Source: Tessaracoccus sp.
GTDB lineage: Bacteria > Actinomycetota > Actinomycetes > Propionibacteriales > Propionibacteriaceae
Length of the DNA stretch: 64,000 nucleotides
NCBI RefSeq assembly: GCF_016714275.1
Contig: NZ_JADJNP010000001.1
Location: 1,178,001 to 1,242,000 of the forward strand
Reading direction: 5' to 3'
Positions 18,631-27,829 of the stretch are shown here, piece after piece; positions within the stretch are counted from its first letter, which is position 1, and each line of letters begins with the position of its first letter. The notes beneath the pieces are model-generated. The model saw nothing but the letters and a program-made list of their open reading frames with translations, was not told the DNA's origin and made no database searches. Position numbers and translations under genes: made by a program.

Positions 18631-18682
18631 TTGGTTTCGACACGGACCCGGCGCTTCGCGCTGGGGTCCGGCTCAACCAGCG
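18631..18682. repeat. Dispersed palindromic repeat, copy 1 of 3
   Basis: A folded element begins TTGGTTTCGACACGG and ends GGCTCAACCAGCG, with an inner stem GGACCC / GGGTCC around GCGCTTCGCGC. The same ends occur at 43153-43201, and a related two-part form is at 34594-34692. It sits in the gap between divergent dusB and the alpha-galactosidase gene. REP-like elements with these ends are common in intergenic DNA of high-GC actinobacteria. Confidence 0.65.
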
Positions 18683-18693
18683 GTGGGTCTACC

Positions 18694-18722
18694 TTGACAC
18701 GCATTCAACGCGCGTTGACAAT
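18694..18722 (+). promoter_or_regulatory. Promoter of alpha-galactosidase 1 with LacI-type operator in the spacer
   Basis: TTGACA (18694-18699), a 17-nt spacer and GACAAT (18717-18722) form a near-consensus promoter 30 nt before the gene. A perfect 14-bp palindrome with a central CG step, TCAACGCGCGTTGA (18705-18718), fills the spacer and overlaps the -10. This is the expected form and place for a LacI/GalR operator; the LacI gene at 20811 is the obvious candidate regulator. Confidence 0.75.
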
Positions 18723-18752
18723 GGCGTCACCCACACCGTCGCGGAGGTACGA

Positions 18753-20806
18753 ATGTCCCTGATGCTTGGCAATGACCGGCTCTCGATACGGCTCACCACC
18801 TCGGACGAGCACCCCGTCCAGGTCGAGGCCGTCGGCGGCATCGACACGCCGCTGACACCGCTCGTCGAGGTCCTGCTGTTGGGCGAAGGCAGGGCGGCCA
18901 ACCAGACCCGAGGGTTGACAAGGACGGGCGGCGGACAGGCGCTCCGCTACGCGGGACACCACCTCGCCGACGACGGGGCCGACATCGTTTGGCAACGTTC
19001 GACCGACGGTGCCCTCGCGGCCGAGACGCGCATCGTCGTCCGTGACCGCTCGCTCGCCTTCCAGACCACGCTCACCAACACCGGCGCCGTTCCACTCATC
19101 GTCGAGTCCGTCACCTCCGGCGTGCTGCCCATCCCCTATTCGATGAAGGACACCGACGTCGTCACCGGCCGCTCCTCCTGGTGCGCCGAGAATCGCTGGC
19201 GCACGGAGACGCTGGAGGACGCAGGCCTCGTCGACTGCGGCTCTGCCCGCATGGCCGTGCCCGGCAGCGCCACCATAGCCCGCGTCGGCCGCTCCACCTG
19301 GACCACCGACGGCCCGCTGCCGGTCGGCGGGCTCGAGGACCGAATGACCGGCGACGGCCTCGCGTGGCAGGTCGCGGGTGGCGGCCCTTGGCGATGGGAG
19401 CTCGACTCCACGGAGCCTGGCCGGTTCCTCCTGGCCGGGAGCGGCGCCACACACGTGGACCACGCGTGGAGCGTGACTCTCCATCCCGGCGACAACGTCA
19501 CGACCCCCGAGCTGATCGTTGCCTCCTCCCCCGACGGCTGGGACGGCGCCATCCGCGAACTCACCCGGCACCGTCGCGATGATGCCGCCGCGCGCACCAC
19601 CCCGCTGGGCCGCACAGCCCTGGTCTTCAACGACTACATGAACACCCTCATGGCCGATCCCACCGATGAGAAGCTGCTCCCGCTCATCGCCGCCGCGGCC
19701 GACGCCGGCGCCGAGGTGTTCTGCATCGACGCCGGCTGGTACGACGACTCCGGCGACTGGTGGCCGAGCGTCGGGGAATGGCTCCCATCGACCACGCGCT
19801 TCGGTACCGTCGGCCTGCAGGGCGTCCTGGACGCCATCCGCGACCGCGGCATGGTGCCGGGCCTGTGGCTGGAGCCCGAGGTCGTCGGCGTGCGCTCGCC
19901 GCTGGTGGACGAGCTTCCGCCTTCGGCGTTCCTCCGGAGGCTTGGGCGGCCGATCGTCGAGCACACGCGCTACTTCCTCGACCTGCGGTCCGCGGAGGCC
20001 CGCGCGCACCTGGACGCCGCATTCGACCGTCTAGTCGCCATGGGCGTCGGCTTCTTCAAGCTCGACTACAACGTCACGCCCGGCCTGGGCGCCGACTCGG
20101 GCGGCCGCGAGCCTGGCGGCGGCCTCCAATCCACGTCGATGCCGCACTCTCGTGGTTCGACGCGCTGCGCGAACGTCACCCGTCGGTCGTGATCGAGAAC
20201 TGCGGCTCCGGCGCGATGCGCCAGGACTGGGCACAGGTGTCGCGGTTCGACCTGCAGTCGACCTCGGACCAGCAGGACTATCTGCTCTACCCGCCGATCG
20301 CCGTCGGCGCGCCCATGATGCTGCTGCCCGAGCAGGCGGGCAACTGGGCCTACGCGCAGCCCGAGATGACGCAAGAGGAGATCGCCTTCGTGCACGTCAC
20401 CGGCCTCTCCGGCCGGCCCTACTTCTCGGGGCACCTCGACAGGATGTCAGACGCGCAGCTCGCGCTCGTCCGGGAGGCGGCCGACACCTGGAAGGCCATC
20501 CGCGACGAGGTCACCCTCTCCGTGCCGTTCTGGCCCACCGGCCTGCCGCGGTGGAGCGACGACACGCTGTCGGTCGGCCTGCTCGGCCCCGACGGCGCGG
20601 CCCACATCGCCGTGTGGAACCGCTCCGACGTCGCCGCGCCGGTCGACCTCCAACTCCCGGCCGGTCTCACCGCGGGCGCGGTGCGCCAGGTCTACCCCGC
20701 CGGGCTGCGCGGCTGGGCCGCCCGCATCGACCCCAGCGGCCGGACCCTCTCCCTTGATGCCCCTGCCGGACCGACGGCGCGGCTGTTCCGGATCGATCTA
20801 CGGTAG
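18753..20806 (+). pseudogene. Alpha-galactosidase 1 (GH36), frameshifted
   Basis: GH36 enzyme releasing terminal alpha-galactose. The start at 18753 has GGAGG 5 nt upstream. The first frame runs through the beta-sandwich N-domain and into the TIM barrel (FCIDAGWYDDSGDWW; nucleophile Asp in FFKLDYN) but is out of phase from about 20120 and stops at 20192. The rest (WFDALRERHPSVVIENCGSG, acid/base region STSDQQDYLLYPP, C-terminal beta domain) continues in the next frame to 20806. One missing base in the GC-rich stretch around 20100-20140 explains it; a restored product would be about 684 residues. Either a real inactivation or a base-calling error. Confidence 0.8.
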
Positions 20807-20810
20807 TTCC

Positions 20811-21806
20811 GTGCCCACGGAGAGGACCGCGCGCAGCACGCGCCTGGACGTCGCCCGTCTGGCGGGTGTGAGCCCGGCGGTGGTCAGCTACGTGATCAAC
20901 GGCGGGCCGCGACCGGTCGCAGCGACGACCCGGGCGCGCGTCGAGCAGGCCGTCGCCGAGCTCGGGTACCGTCCGAACAAGGCCGCCAGCGCGCTGGCGC
21001 GCGGCCGGTCCCAGCAGGTAGGGCTGGTCGTCGTCGACAACACGAGCCCGTTCTACGCGGAGCTCACCGCCGCCATCGACAACGAGCTGTTCCGCCGCGG
21101 CATGACGCTGATCACCGTCAGCGCCGTCCACCGGCCGAAGGACGCGCAGGTCACCGCATTGGAGTCGCTCGCGGAGCACGACGTCAGCGCCGTGATCGTC
21201 GCCGCGGACCTGCACCAAGCCGATGTCGCCTATGCCCAGGCGGAGGGGCTTCCGCTCGTCGTCCTGAACGAGATGGCCCCGTCGGACGGGGTCAGCTCGG
21301 CGATCGTCGACTACCGCACGGCGACCATCGAAGCGGTGCGGCACCTCGTCGGTCATGGCCGTCGCCGGATCGGCTTCGTCGGCCACTTCCTCCACGACCT
21401 GCGCTATCCGGCGTGGCGCGATGCGCTCGACGGCGCGGGCCTCACGCCCGGCCCTGCCATCGACTGCGACTGGCCGATCGACGCCGGCTACGAGGCGGGC
21501 CGCAGGCTCGGGGCGGAGCACCGCGGGGAGGTCGATGCACTGTTCGTCGCCAGCGACGCGCTCGCGATGGGTTGCATCGCCGGCCTGCGCGAGGCCGGCC
21601 TGAACGTCCCGGACGACATCGCGATCGTCGCGTTCGACGGCACCCGGATCGCCCCCTACATCGGGCCCGGACTGACGACGATGGCGCAGCCCATCGAGCG
21701 CATCGCCGCGGACACCGTCGACCTCGTGCTCGACCCCGAAAGCAGGCCGGGCACGCATCTCACCTACTCGGCAGACATGGTCGTGCGCCACTCCTGCGGC
21801 TGCTGA
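20811..21806 (+). CDS. LacI-family transcriptional regulator 1
   Basis: 331 residues. The N-terminal helix-turn-helix and hinge helix read LDVARLAGVSPAVVSYVING and YRPNKAASALARG. A periplasmic-binding-protein-like sugar-sensing domain follows (LVVVDNTSPFYAELTAAIDNE to VALFDG-type IAIVAFDGTRIAPY). It ends in HSCGC, as does regulator 2 (RSCGC). The GTG start lies 4 bp after the alpha-galactosidase stop, so the two are one transcript. It probably represses its own operon through the palindrome at 18705-18718. Confidence 0.9.
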   Translation: MPTERTARSTRLDVARLAGVSPAVVSYVINGGPRPVAATTRARVEQAVAELGYRPNKAASALARGRSQQVGLVVVDNTSPFYAELTAAIDNELFRRGMTLITVSAVHRPKDAQVTALESLAEHDVSAVIVAADLHQADVAYAQAEGLPLVVLNEMAPSDGVSSAIVDYRTATIEAVRHLVGHGRRRIGFVGHFLHDLRYPAWRDALDGAGLTPGPAIDCDWPIDAGYEAGRRLGAEHRGEVDALFVASDALAMGCIAGLREAGLNVPDDIAIVAFDGTRIAPYIGPGLTTMAQPIERIAADTVDLVLDPESRPGTHLTYSADMVVRHSCGC

Positions 21807-21807
21807 C

Positions 21808-21854
21808 GGGAAAGGGCCGGTGCCAGTCCCGCGGACTGGCACCGGCCCTTTCCC
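21808..21854. terminator. Strong bidirectional terminator hairpin
   Basis: A perfect 22-bp inverted repeat with a 3-nt loop starts one base after the stop codon of LacI regulator 1 and ends 11 bp before the stop of the converging binding-protein gene. Arms begin GGGAAAGGGCCGG. Position between convergent genes and stem length support termination in both directions. Confidence 0.85.
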
Positions 21855-21865
21855 GGTTCACACCA

Positions 21866-23198
21866 CTAGTTGAACAGCGCGTTGACCTGTTCGTTGGCCG
21901 CGGTCAGCGAGCTCGCGGGCGCACTGCCGGCCAGGACGGCATCCATCGCGGGCTTCATGACGCCCTCGATCTTGGCCGCGTTCTCGGTGATCGGGAACAG
22001 GGCCGTCGAGCCGTTGTCCACGTGCACGGTGAACGAAGACACGTCGATGTCCTTTGCCTTGAAGGCCGCGGAGGCCTTCTCCGTGCCGCTCTTCAGCGCC
22101 GGGAACACGACGCCCATCTCACCGACGACGTCCTGGCATGCCGGCGAGGCCATGTACTTGACCCACTTCGCCGCGTTCTCCTGGTTCTTGCTGCCTGCCC
22201 AGATGGAGTCGGCGAGGCCGTTGAACATGGAGACGCGACCCTCGGGACCCTCAGGCGTCGGCGCGAGGCCGACGTTGATGCCGTTGTAGCCGAAGTACGT
22301 GTTGATCATCCACGAGCCGTTGGCGTTGATCGCGGTCTTGCTCGCGCCGAAATTGTCGTTCATCGACGCGCCGACCGTTGTCTCCAGCTTCGGCATGTAG
22401 CCCTTCTCGATCAGGCCGGCCCACCAGGCGATGGAGTCCTGGAACCTCGGGTCGTCGAAGTTGTACTTGCTGCCCCAGGGATTGGTGTCGGTGTGGCGCC
22501 AGCCGGTGCTGCCGACGAACCAGAACCATTCGGTCTGGCCGACACCGGCGCCCGAGGCGGGCAGGCCGAGGCCGTAGACCGCGACGTTGTTCTTGTCGAA
22601 GCCCGCCTCGTCACCACGCTTGCCGTTCTTGTCGACGGTGAGCTTGGCGACAGCCTTCTCGAAGCTGCCGCCGTCCTGCGGGTTCCAGGTCATGTTCGCC
22701 ATCTCGTCATCGGAGATGCCCGCCTCCTTCACCATGTCCTTGTTGTAGAACAGCGCGACGGTGTCCCAGTCCTTCGGCAGGCCGTAGCGCTTGCCGTCCT
22801 GGCCCACCCAGAGGTCGGCGAGGCCGTCGGCGAAGCCCGCCATGTCGACTCCGTCCTCGCTGATCTCGGCAAGCTGCTTGGTCTTGACGAAGTCCGGGTA
22901 CTTGGCGAGGTGGTCGGCGAACACGTCGGGAGCGGTGCCTGCGGCCATGCCGTTGGTCACCTTTCCCCAGTAGTCGCCCCAGCCCGTCTGGGTGATCTTC
23001 ACGGTCACGCCCTCGTTGGCCTTCGCGAAGTCATCCGCGCACTGCTGGTACGCGGGAAGCTGGGCCGCATCCCAGAGCCAGTAGCTGATCTCGCCGCTGG
23101 CGGAGCCGCCGCCAGGGCGTGCCGCCGTTCCCGCCGCATGCCGTCAGGGCGAGGGCGGAAAGAGCCAGGATTGCGCCAAAGCGCGTCTTCTTACCCAT
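21866..23198 (-). pseudogene. Sugar ABC transporter substrate-binding lipoprotein, frameshifted
   Basis: The gene starts at ATG 23198 with GAAAGGA upstream and encodes a lipoprotein signal (ILALSALALTACGG). In the GC-rich linker just after the lipidated Cys (about 23105-23125) the frame must shift by one extra base to join SASGEISYWLWDAAQLPAYQ and the long downstream frame (KITQTGWGDYWGKVTNGMA ... NEQVNALFN). A restored protein of about 443 residues is a family-1 extracellular solute-binding protein for oligosaccharides. It is the last gene of an operon whose second permease is broken by an insertion sequence. A sequencing indel cannot be excluded. Confidence 0.8.
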
Positions 23199-23642
23199 GG
23201 ATGTTTCCTTTCGTTGGGTGAGTTACTTAGTGCCGTTGAAGCCGATCGAGTTGACGATCCGCTTGCCGAAGATGAAGAAGAGGATGAGGATCGGCGTCGC
23301 CGAGACCAGCGTCGCGGCCATCAGTCCGGACCAGTCGGGGGCGCCCTGAGGCGACTGGGACTTGAAGACGCCGAGGCCGACGGTGAGCACGCGGGTCTGC
23401 TCGTTGCTGACGAGCAGCGGCCAGAAGTAGTCGTTCCACTGGCCCATGAAGGTCAGCAGGGCGAGAGTCGAGAGAGGCGCGGCAGCCTGCGGGAGCACGA
23501 TCTGGAAGAAGATGCGCCATTGGCGGGCGCCGTCGATCATGGCGGCCTCCTCCACCTCGCGCGACATGTTCAGGAAGAACTGCCGCATGAAGAAGATGGC
23601 GAACGGCGTCATGAAGATGTACGGCAGCATCAGGCCGGCGTA

Positions 23643-23652
23643 GGTACCGAGC
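23643..23652. repeat. Target-site duplicate, left copy
   Basis: GGTACCGAGC directly precedes the left IS end; an identical copy follows the right end at 24950-24959. A 10-bp duplicate fits ISAs1-family insertion and shows a simple, unrearranged insertion. Confidence 0.9.
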
Positions 23653-24949
23653 CAGGGTCCCGGCATAGTCCTATCTCACGTTGTCAGGAGCAGGTCGGCG
23701 GCCCGGTTGATGTCTCGGGAGATATAGCGTAGGCCAGCGGCGATGTTGTCCCAGCCTGCCAGACGTAGCAGGCTGATGGCGATGTTGCGGAGGGTGGCCA
23801 TGATCTCGGCGCCGGTGCCGGTGTGGACCCTGCAGCGGTCCTCGTCAAAAGTGACATCCCTGACCCAATGAAGGCGGTTCTCTATTCCCCAGTGATGCTG
23901 CACCCAGTTGGCCACGACGCGAGGCTGTGCCTGTGACATCGGCTTGGAGCAGATCAGGTAAGCCACTTCCACGCTGCGCTTGCCTTTACGGGTGGTGGTA
24001 CGGCGGACCTGCAACACCTGCCTGGCCCCAGGGAAGTCGATCCAGGCCGGCACCTCGATCGCTTTGACGGTGCGGGTGGCCTTGCGGCCATGACCGACTT
24101 CGGTGGTAGTACAGCCCACTGGTATCCGGGTCCAGGGCAGGGCGGCGATCTGCTTGTGCAGGGTGGGCTGGTTCTTCTTCACCGTGAAGACGAAGTCGGC
24201 GCCGTTGTCGGTGAGGAAGGTAGCCGTGGCGGTTTGCGTATGGAGCGCATCCGCGGACACGATCACTCCGGTCAGGTCCATCGTGCCTAGTAGATCCCGT
24301 AATGCCGGGATCTCATTGGTCTTGGCATCGACCCGTGCCTGGGCCAGTACCAGGCCCGTGTCGTGACTGAGCACCGAGACCAGATGCGGTAGGCAACCAT
24401 CGGTCCCGCCGGATCGGCGCAGCGTCTTACCATCGACCGCGACCGCCCGGGCTCCGCCGACCCCGGTGTGGCGCTGTCGCATCCAGGCACCGCACAGCAG
24501 GTTGAACATGACCGGATCGCAGGCTTCCAGCACCCGACGGATCGTGCTCTCCGACGGGATCGGTGTCGACATCTGCACCCGTCGCAGCAGGGCTGGGCCG
24601 AGGTCTTGAGCCCAGTCCCAGATCCCGACCAGCGACTCGGCACCGGCCGCGACGGCAGCAACCGCGAGCGTGAGGATCACCTCCAGCCGATGCCGCCGAC
24701 CGCGCCGATGCCGGGGGTCCGGGACCTGGGTGAGTAGTTCGAGGATGTTAACGGCGTGCGGCATGCCAGGTTCGACATGGGCGGCCGTGACAGGGGAAGA
24801 TGTCACTGGACGCGGTCCTTCGAGACGAGAACGGATGGGTTGACACCCCGATCTCAACCCGAAGACCGCGTCTCTTGGTCCACGACACGCCGACAAACCC
24901 AGCAAAACCCCTAGCCAGGAGCATCCTCAACAACCTTGCCGGGGCCCTG
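23653..24949 (-). mobile_element. Complete ISAs1-family insertion sequence (1297 bp)
   Basis: Imperfect terminal inverted repeats begin CAGGGTCCCGGCA at the left end and CAGGGCCCCGGCA on the opposite strand at the right end. A single transposase gene fills the element. It is flanked by a perfect 10-bp direct repeat (GGTACCGAGC) and splits the MalG-type permease. Intact transposase, intact ends and an identical target duplicate all suggest a recent insertion. Confidence 0.93.
23676..24806 (-). CDS. ISAs1-family transposase
   Basis: About 376 residues from the GTG at 24806 (an internal ATG at 24764 is an alternative). DDE-type transposase: first acidic segment [14 protein letters not shown], second [13 protein letters not shown], third in the block [20 protein letters not shown]. 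An N-terminal helper domain ([20 protein letters not shown]) is typical of ISAs1 proteins. No frameshift or truncation is visible, so it may be active. Confidence 0.9.
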   Translation of the reverse strand: MTSSPVTAAHVEPGMPHAVNILELLTQVPDPRHRRGRRHRLEVILTLAVAAVAAGAESLVGIWDWAQDLGPALLRRVQMSTPIPSESTIRRVLEACDPVMFNLLCGAWMRQRHTGVGGARAVAVDGKTLRRSGGTDGCLPHLVSVLSHDTGLVLAQARVDAKTNEIPALRDLLGTMDLTGVIVSADALHTQTATATFLTDNGADFVFTVKKNQPTLHKQIAALPWTRIPVGCTTTEVGHGRKATRTVKAIEVPAWIDFPGARQVLQVRRTTTRKGKRSVEVAYLICSKPMSQAQPRVVANWVQHHWGIENRLHWVRDVTFDEDRCRVHTGTGAEIMATLRNIAISLLRLAGWDNIAAGLRYISRDINRAADLLLTT

Positions 24950-24959
24950 GGTACCGAGC
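24950..24959. repeat. Target-site duplicate, right copy
   Basis: GGTACCGAGC, identical to 23643-23652, immediately outside the right inverted repeat of the IS. Confidence 0.9.
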
Positions 24960-25440
24960 AGCCCGAGGTCTCGCACGAGCAGGAAGTTCGGCAGCGAGGT
25001 GAAGATCGGCGGGACGAGCACGGTGGCCAGGAACAGGCCGAACACCTTGTCGCGGTGCTTCCACTGGAGGCGGGAGAACGCGTAGGCGGCCATCGAGCTG
25101 AAGAACACGGCGAACGCCGTCGTGACGGTCGCGAAGATGACCGAGTTCATCATGTACTGCCAGAAGTTGATCGAGGCGCCCGAGCCGCCCTCGGCCATCG
25201 CCTCGGCCTGCGACTGCATACCGAAGACGCGCTTGAAGGCGCCGAGGTTGAAGTCGGCCGGCAAGAGGCTCGCGGAGTTTGCCGCGAGGGATCCGTTGGT
25301 AGAAAGGGCCGTGCGCAGCACCCAGTAGAACGGAGCGATGCTGATGAAGATGAAGAGGATCAGGACGGCCCACGCGGCGATGCGCCCGGCGGACCACTTC
25401 GATCCAGTGGCGATTGACGATTGCATGTTCAGGTGCTCCC

Positions 25441-26361
25441 TTAGCCCAGGTCCGACTCGTTGCCCCGCAGGAACTTCATCTGCAGGAAGGCGATGACGCC
25501 GAGGATGATGAACAGGATCACGGCGAGGGCGGAGCCGTAGCCGAAGTCCTGCTGGTCGAAGGCCCGCTGATAGATGTAGAACTGCATCACGCGGCTCGCG
25601 TTGACGGGGCCGCCCTGGGTGGTGACCGCGACGGTGTCGAAGATCTGGAACGAGCCGGTCACGGTGAGCACCAGCACGAGCGCGATCACGGGGCGCAACA
25701 GCGGGAGCGTCACGCGGCGGAATACCTGAATCGGGTTCGCGCCATCGATCGCCGCCGCCTCGTACACGGTGTTCGGGATGGCCTGGAGGCCCGCGAAGAT
25801 GAGCAGCGCGGTGTAGCCCATGTGGCGCCACGTGTTGATCAGCGCCTGCGTCGGGATGGCCCAGGTCTCGGAGCCGAAGAACGCGACGCGCGGCAGCCCG
25901 ACCCACTCGATGAACTGGTTGACGATGCCGATGTTGTAGTCGAGGAGCCAGAACCAGAGGAGCGCGGCGATGACGTTCGCCATCAGGTACGGCATCAGCA
26001 GCGTGCCGCGGATGAAGGTCGACTGCGCTATCCCGTTCATCAGCAACGCAAGGCCCAGCGCACAAGCCGTCTGGAGCACGATGTTGATGAGCACGTACTG
26101 CACGGTGACGAGGATCGCGTTGTGGAACAGCGGGTCCCTCGCGATCGCCGCGTAGTTGTCCATCCCCACCCACTCCGGCGAGCCGAGGATGCTGTACTCG
26201 GTGAAGCTCAGGTACAGGCCCCGGATCGTCGGGTAGATGAAGAACAGGACGAGGCCGATCGACGCCGGCAAGATGAACAGCAGCGCTGAACCGAGGTCGC
26301 TGCGGTGCTTTCGACGTCGTGAGACGTCCGGGGCAGACCCCGCGATGGCTGTATTACTCAC
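25441..26361 (-). CDS. Sugar ABC transporter permease (MalF type)
   Basis: 306 residues with six predicted membrane helices. Typical motifs: SALLFILPASIGLVLFFIYP, VGMDNYAAI, and the ATPase-contact loop YEAAAIDGANPIQVFRRVTL. First gene of the operon malF-malG-binding protein; 14 nt separate it from malG. The GTG start at 26361 is chosen because GAAGGAG lies 7 nt upstream; the open frame continues upstream without a signal. No ATPase gene is present, which is normal for actinobacterial sugar importers that share an MsiK-type ATPase. It is controlled by the LacI-type operator at 26398-26413. Confidence 0.9.
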   Translation of the reverse strand: MSNTAIAGSAPDVSRRRKHRSDLGSALLFILPASIGLVLFFIYPTIRGLYLSFTEYSILGSPEWVGMDNYAAIARDPLFHNAILVTVQYVLINIVLQTACALGLALLMNGIAQSTFIRGTLLMPYLMANVIAALLWFWLLDYNIGIVNQFIEWVGLPRVAFFGSETWAIPTQALINTWRHMGYTALLIFAGLQAIPNTVYEAAAIDGANPIQVFRRVTLPLLRPVIALVLVLTVTGSFQIFDTVAVTTQGGPVNASRVMQFYIYQRAFDQQDFGYGSALAVILFIILGVIAFLQMKFLRGNESDLG

Positions 26362-26396
26362 AGACACACTCCTTCGTTGGACTTGTGTTGGCGCGG

Positions 26397-26437
26397 ACGT
26401 TACACGAGTCACCAAGACTGCAACAAGACGTGTCATC
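26397..26437 (-). promoter_or_regulatory. Promoter and LacI-type operators of the sugar transport operon
   Basis: On the minus strand TTGTTG (26421-26426) and TAACGT (26397-26402) are 18 nt apart. An operator-like 16-mer CGTTACACGAGTCACC (26398-26413, plus strand) covers the -10. A half-site CGTGTCA (26429-26435) lies just upstream of the -35. The 16-mer differs in two positions from the best copy, at 31075-31090. Confidence 0.65.
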
Positions 26438-26569
26438 AGATTGCCACCTCGCAATACACGCCGACGGTCCTTCGGTAGCGGTCTTGCCGATTCTTTTACC
26501 TTGTCAACAGCGATTTGCGCGTCCTTAGGATCGCGCCAGACCAAGACCGACGTTATCCAATCGTGACCT

Positions 26570-26609
26570 GTTGACTCGTGTCACCATCTGTCAATAGACT
26601 CGTGTCATG
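26570..26609 (+). promoter_or_regulatory. Leaderless promoter with two LacI-type operators
   Basis: TTGACT (26571-26576) and TAGACT (26595-26600) are 18 nt apart, and the ATG of the dehydrogenase gene is 6 nt beyond, so the mRNA likely starts at the ATG. Operator-like sites GTTGACTCGTGTCACC (26570-26585) and ATAGACTCGTGTCATG (26594-26609) cover the -35 and the -10/start. The first matches the 31075 site in 15 of 16 positions on the other strand. Confidence 0.7.
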
Positions 26610-27818
26610 AACGCAGTTTCACCCTTCTCCCTCGGCATCGTCGGCGCGGGCCAGTTCGCCGGCCAGTTCGCCAAGCTCTTCAAGGCACACCCCCTCGTCT
26701 CGACGGTTCAGGTCACCGACCTGCTGCCCGAGCGCGCGGCGGAGTTGAACGTCCAGTACCACCTCGACGGCACCTTCGACTCGTTCGAGGACCTGCTGGC
26801 CAGCGACGTCGACGCCGTCGCGCTCTTCACGCAGCGCTGGACCCACGGCCCGTTGGTCCTGAAGGCCCTCGACGCCGGAAAGCACGTCTACTCCGCCGTC
26901 CCGATGGCCATCTCCGTCGAGGAGATCGAGCAGATCATCGCCAAGGTCAAGGAGACCGGGCTCATCTACATGATGGGCGAGACCAGCTACTACAACCCGG
27001 CGACGATCTTCGCGCGCGAGAAGGCTGAGGAGGGCGCCTTCGGCCGCATCTTCTACGCCGAGGGCGACTACGTCCACGACATGGACCTCGGCTTCTACGC
27101 CGCCTACCAGTACAGCGGCGGAGAGGACTGGAAGAAGACGGCCAGCTACCCGCCCATGCTCTACCCGACCCACTCGGTCGGCGGCGTGCTCGGCGCCATC
27201 GGCGGCCACGCCGTGAGCGTCAGCTGCATCGGCGTGCGCGACGACCGCGGCGACGGCGTGTTCGACCGCGAGGTCAGCATGTTCGACAACGACTTCTCCA
27301 ACGCCTCGGCACTGTTCGAGCTGGCCGGGGGCGGCTCGATGCGGATCAACGAGTTCCGCCGCGTCGGCTACCCCTGCCACATCCGCGAGAGCCGGTTCCG
27401 CTACTTCGGCACCGAGGGCAGCTTCGAGCAGACCGTCGACTACGCCGTATGGCAGGACAAGGAGTCGGCCACCCGCGTCACCGACCAGATCGAGACCAAG
27501 CCCACGATGAGCCTGGACGACCCCTCGCTGGCCGGCATCGATCCCGCGCTGCGCGACGCCTTCGTCTCCGGCCTCGCCCCGGTGCACGACCCCAGCCGCC
27601 TGCCGGAGGAGCTGCGCACGCTGCCCAGCGGCCATGAGGGCAGCCACCAGTTTCTCGTCGACGACTTCGTGGTTGCCGTCGCCAACGGCACCCTGCCGCC
27701 CGTCAACGCCTGGGTGGCAGCCCGGTACACGCTGCCCGGCATCATCGCTCACCAGTCCGCACTACAGGGAGGCGTGCGGCTCCCGGTCCCCGACTTCGGG
27801 GACGCGCCCCAGGGATAG
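26607..27818 (+). CDS. Gfo/Idh/MocA-family oxidoreductase
   Basis: 403 residues. An N-terminal NAD(P)-binding Rossmann fold starts LGIVGAGQFAGQFAKLF. The conserved KHVYSAVPMAISVEE corresponds to the EKP-like motif of the family, here with PM in place of KP, so the usual catalytic Lys seems absent at that position. A C-terminal alpha/beta substrate domain follows. Family members oxidise or reduce sugars and inositols. Its place between a sugar importer, a LacI regulator and alpha-galactosidase 2, under shared operators, suggests a role on a galactoside-derived sugar. It may be co-transcribed with LacI regulator 2, 11 bp downstream. The exact substrate cannot be inferred. Confidence 0.85.
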   Translation: MNAVSPFSLGIVGAGQFAGQFAKLFKAHPLVSTVQVTDLLPERAAELNVQYHLDGTFDSFEDLLASDVDAVALFTQRWTHGPLVLKALDAGKHVYSAVPMAISVEEIEQIIAKVKETGLIYMMGETSYYNPATIFAREKAEEGAFGRIFYAEGDYVHDMDLGFYAAYQYSGGEDWKKTASYPPMLYPTHSVGGVLGAIGGHAVSVSCIGVRDDRGDGVFDREVSMFDNDFSNASALFELAGGGSMRINEFRRVGYPCHIRESRFRYFGTEGSFEQTVDYAVWQDKESATRVTDQIETKPTMSLDDPSLAGIDPALRDAFVSGLAPVHDPSRLPEELRTLPSGHEGSHQFLVDDFVVAVANGTLPPVNAWVAARYTLPGIIAHQSALQGGVRLPVPDFGDAPQG

Positions 27819-27829
27819 GGAAAGCTCTC

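Larger units (their letters stand above)
23223..25426 (-). pseudogene. Sugar ABC permease (MalG type) interrupted by an IS
   Basis: N-terminal part: ATG 25426 to about 24950 (MQSSIATGSKWSAGRIAAW ... LLVRDLGLLGT). C-terminal part: about 23642 to 23223 (YAGLMLPYIFMTPFAIFFMR ... NSIGFNGTK). Removing the IS at 23653-24949 and one 10-bp target duplicate leaves exactly 897 nt, an intact 298-residue permease reading DLGLLGTYAGLMLPYI, normal for the family. The EAAMIDGA loop that contacts the ATPase is in the C-terminal piece. The insertion lies in the middle of the transmembrane domain and should abolish function and reduce expression of the downstream binding-protein gene. Confidence 0.93.

Noticed and set aside
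20090..20150. Programmed ribosomal frameshift in alpha-galactosidase 1
   Set aside because: No slippery heptamer or downstream structure could be identified, and GH36 enzymes are not known to use frameshifting; an indel is simpler.
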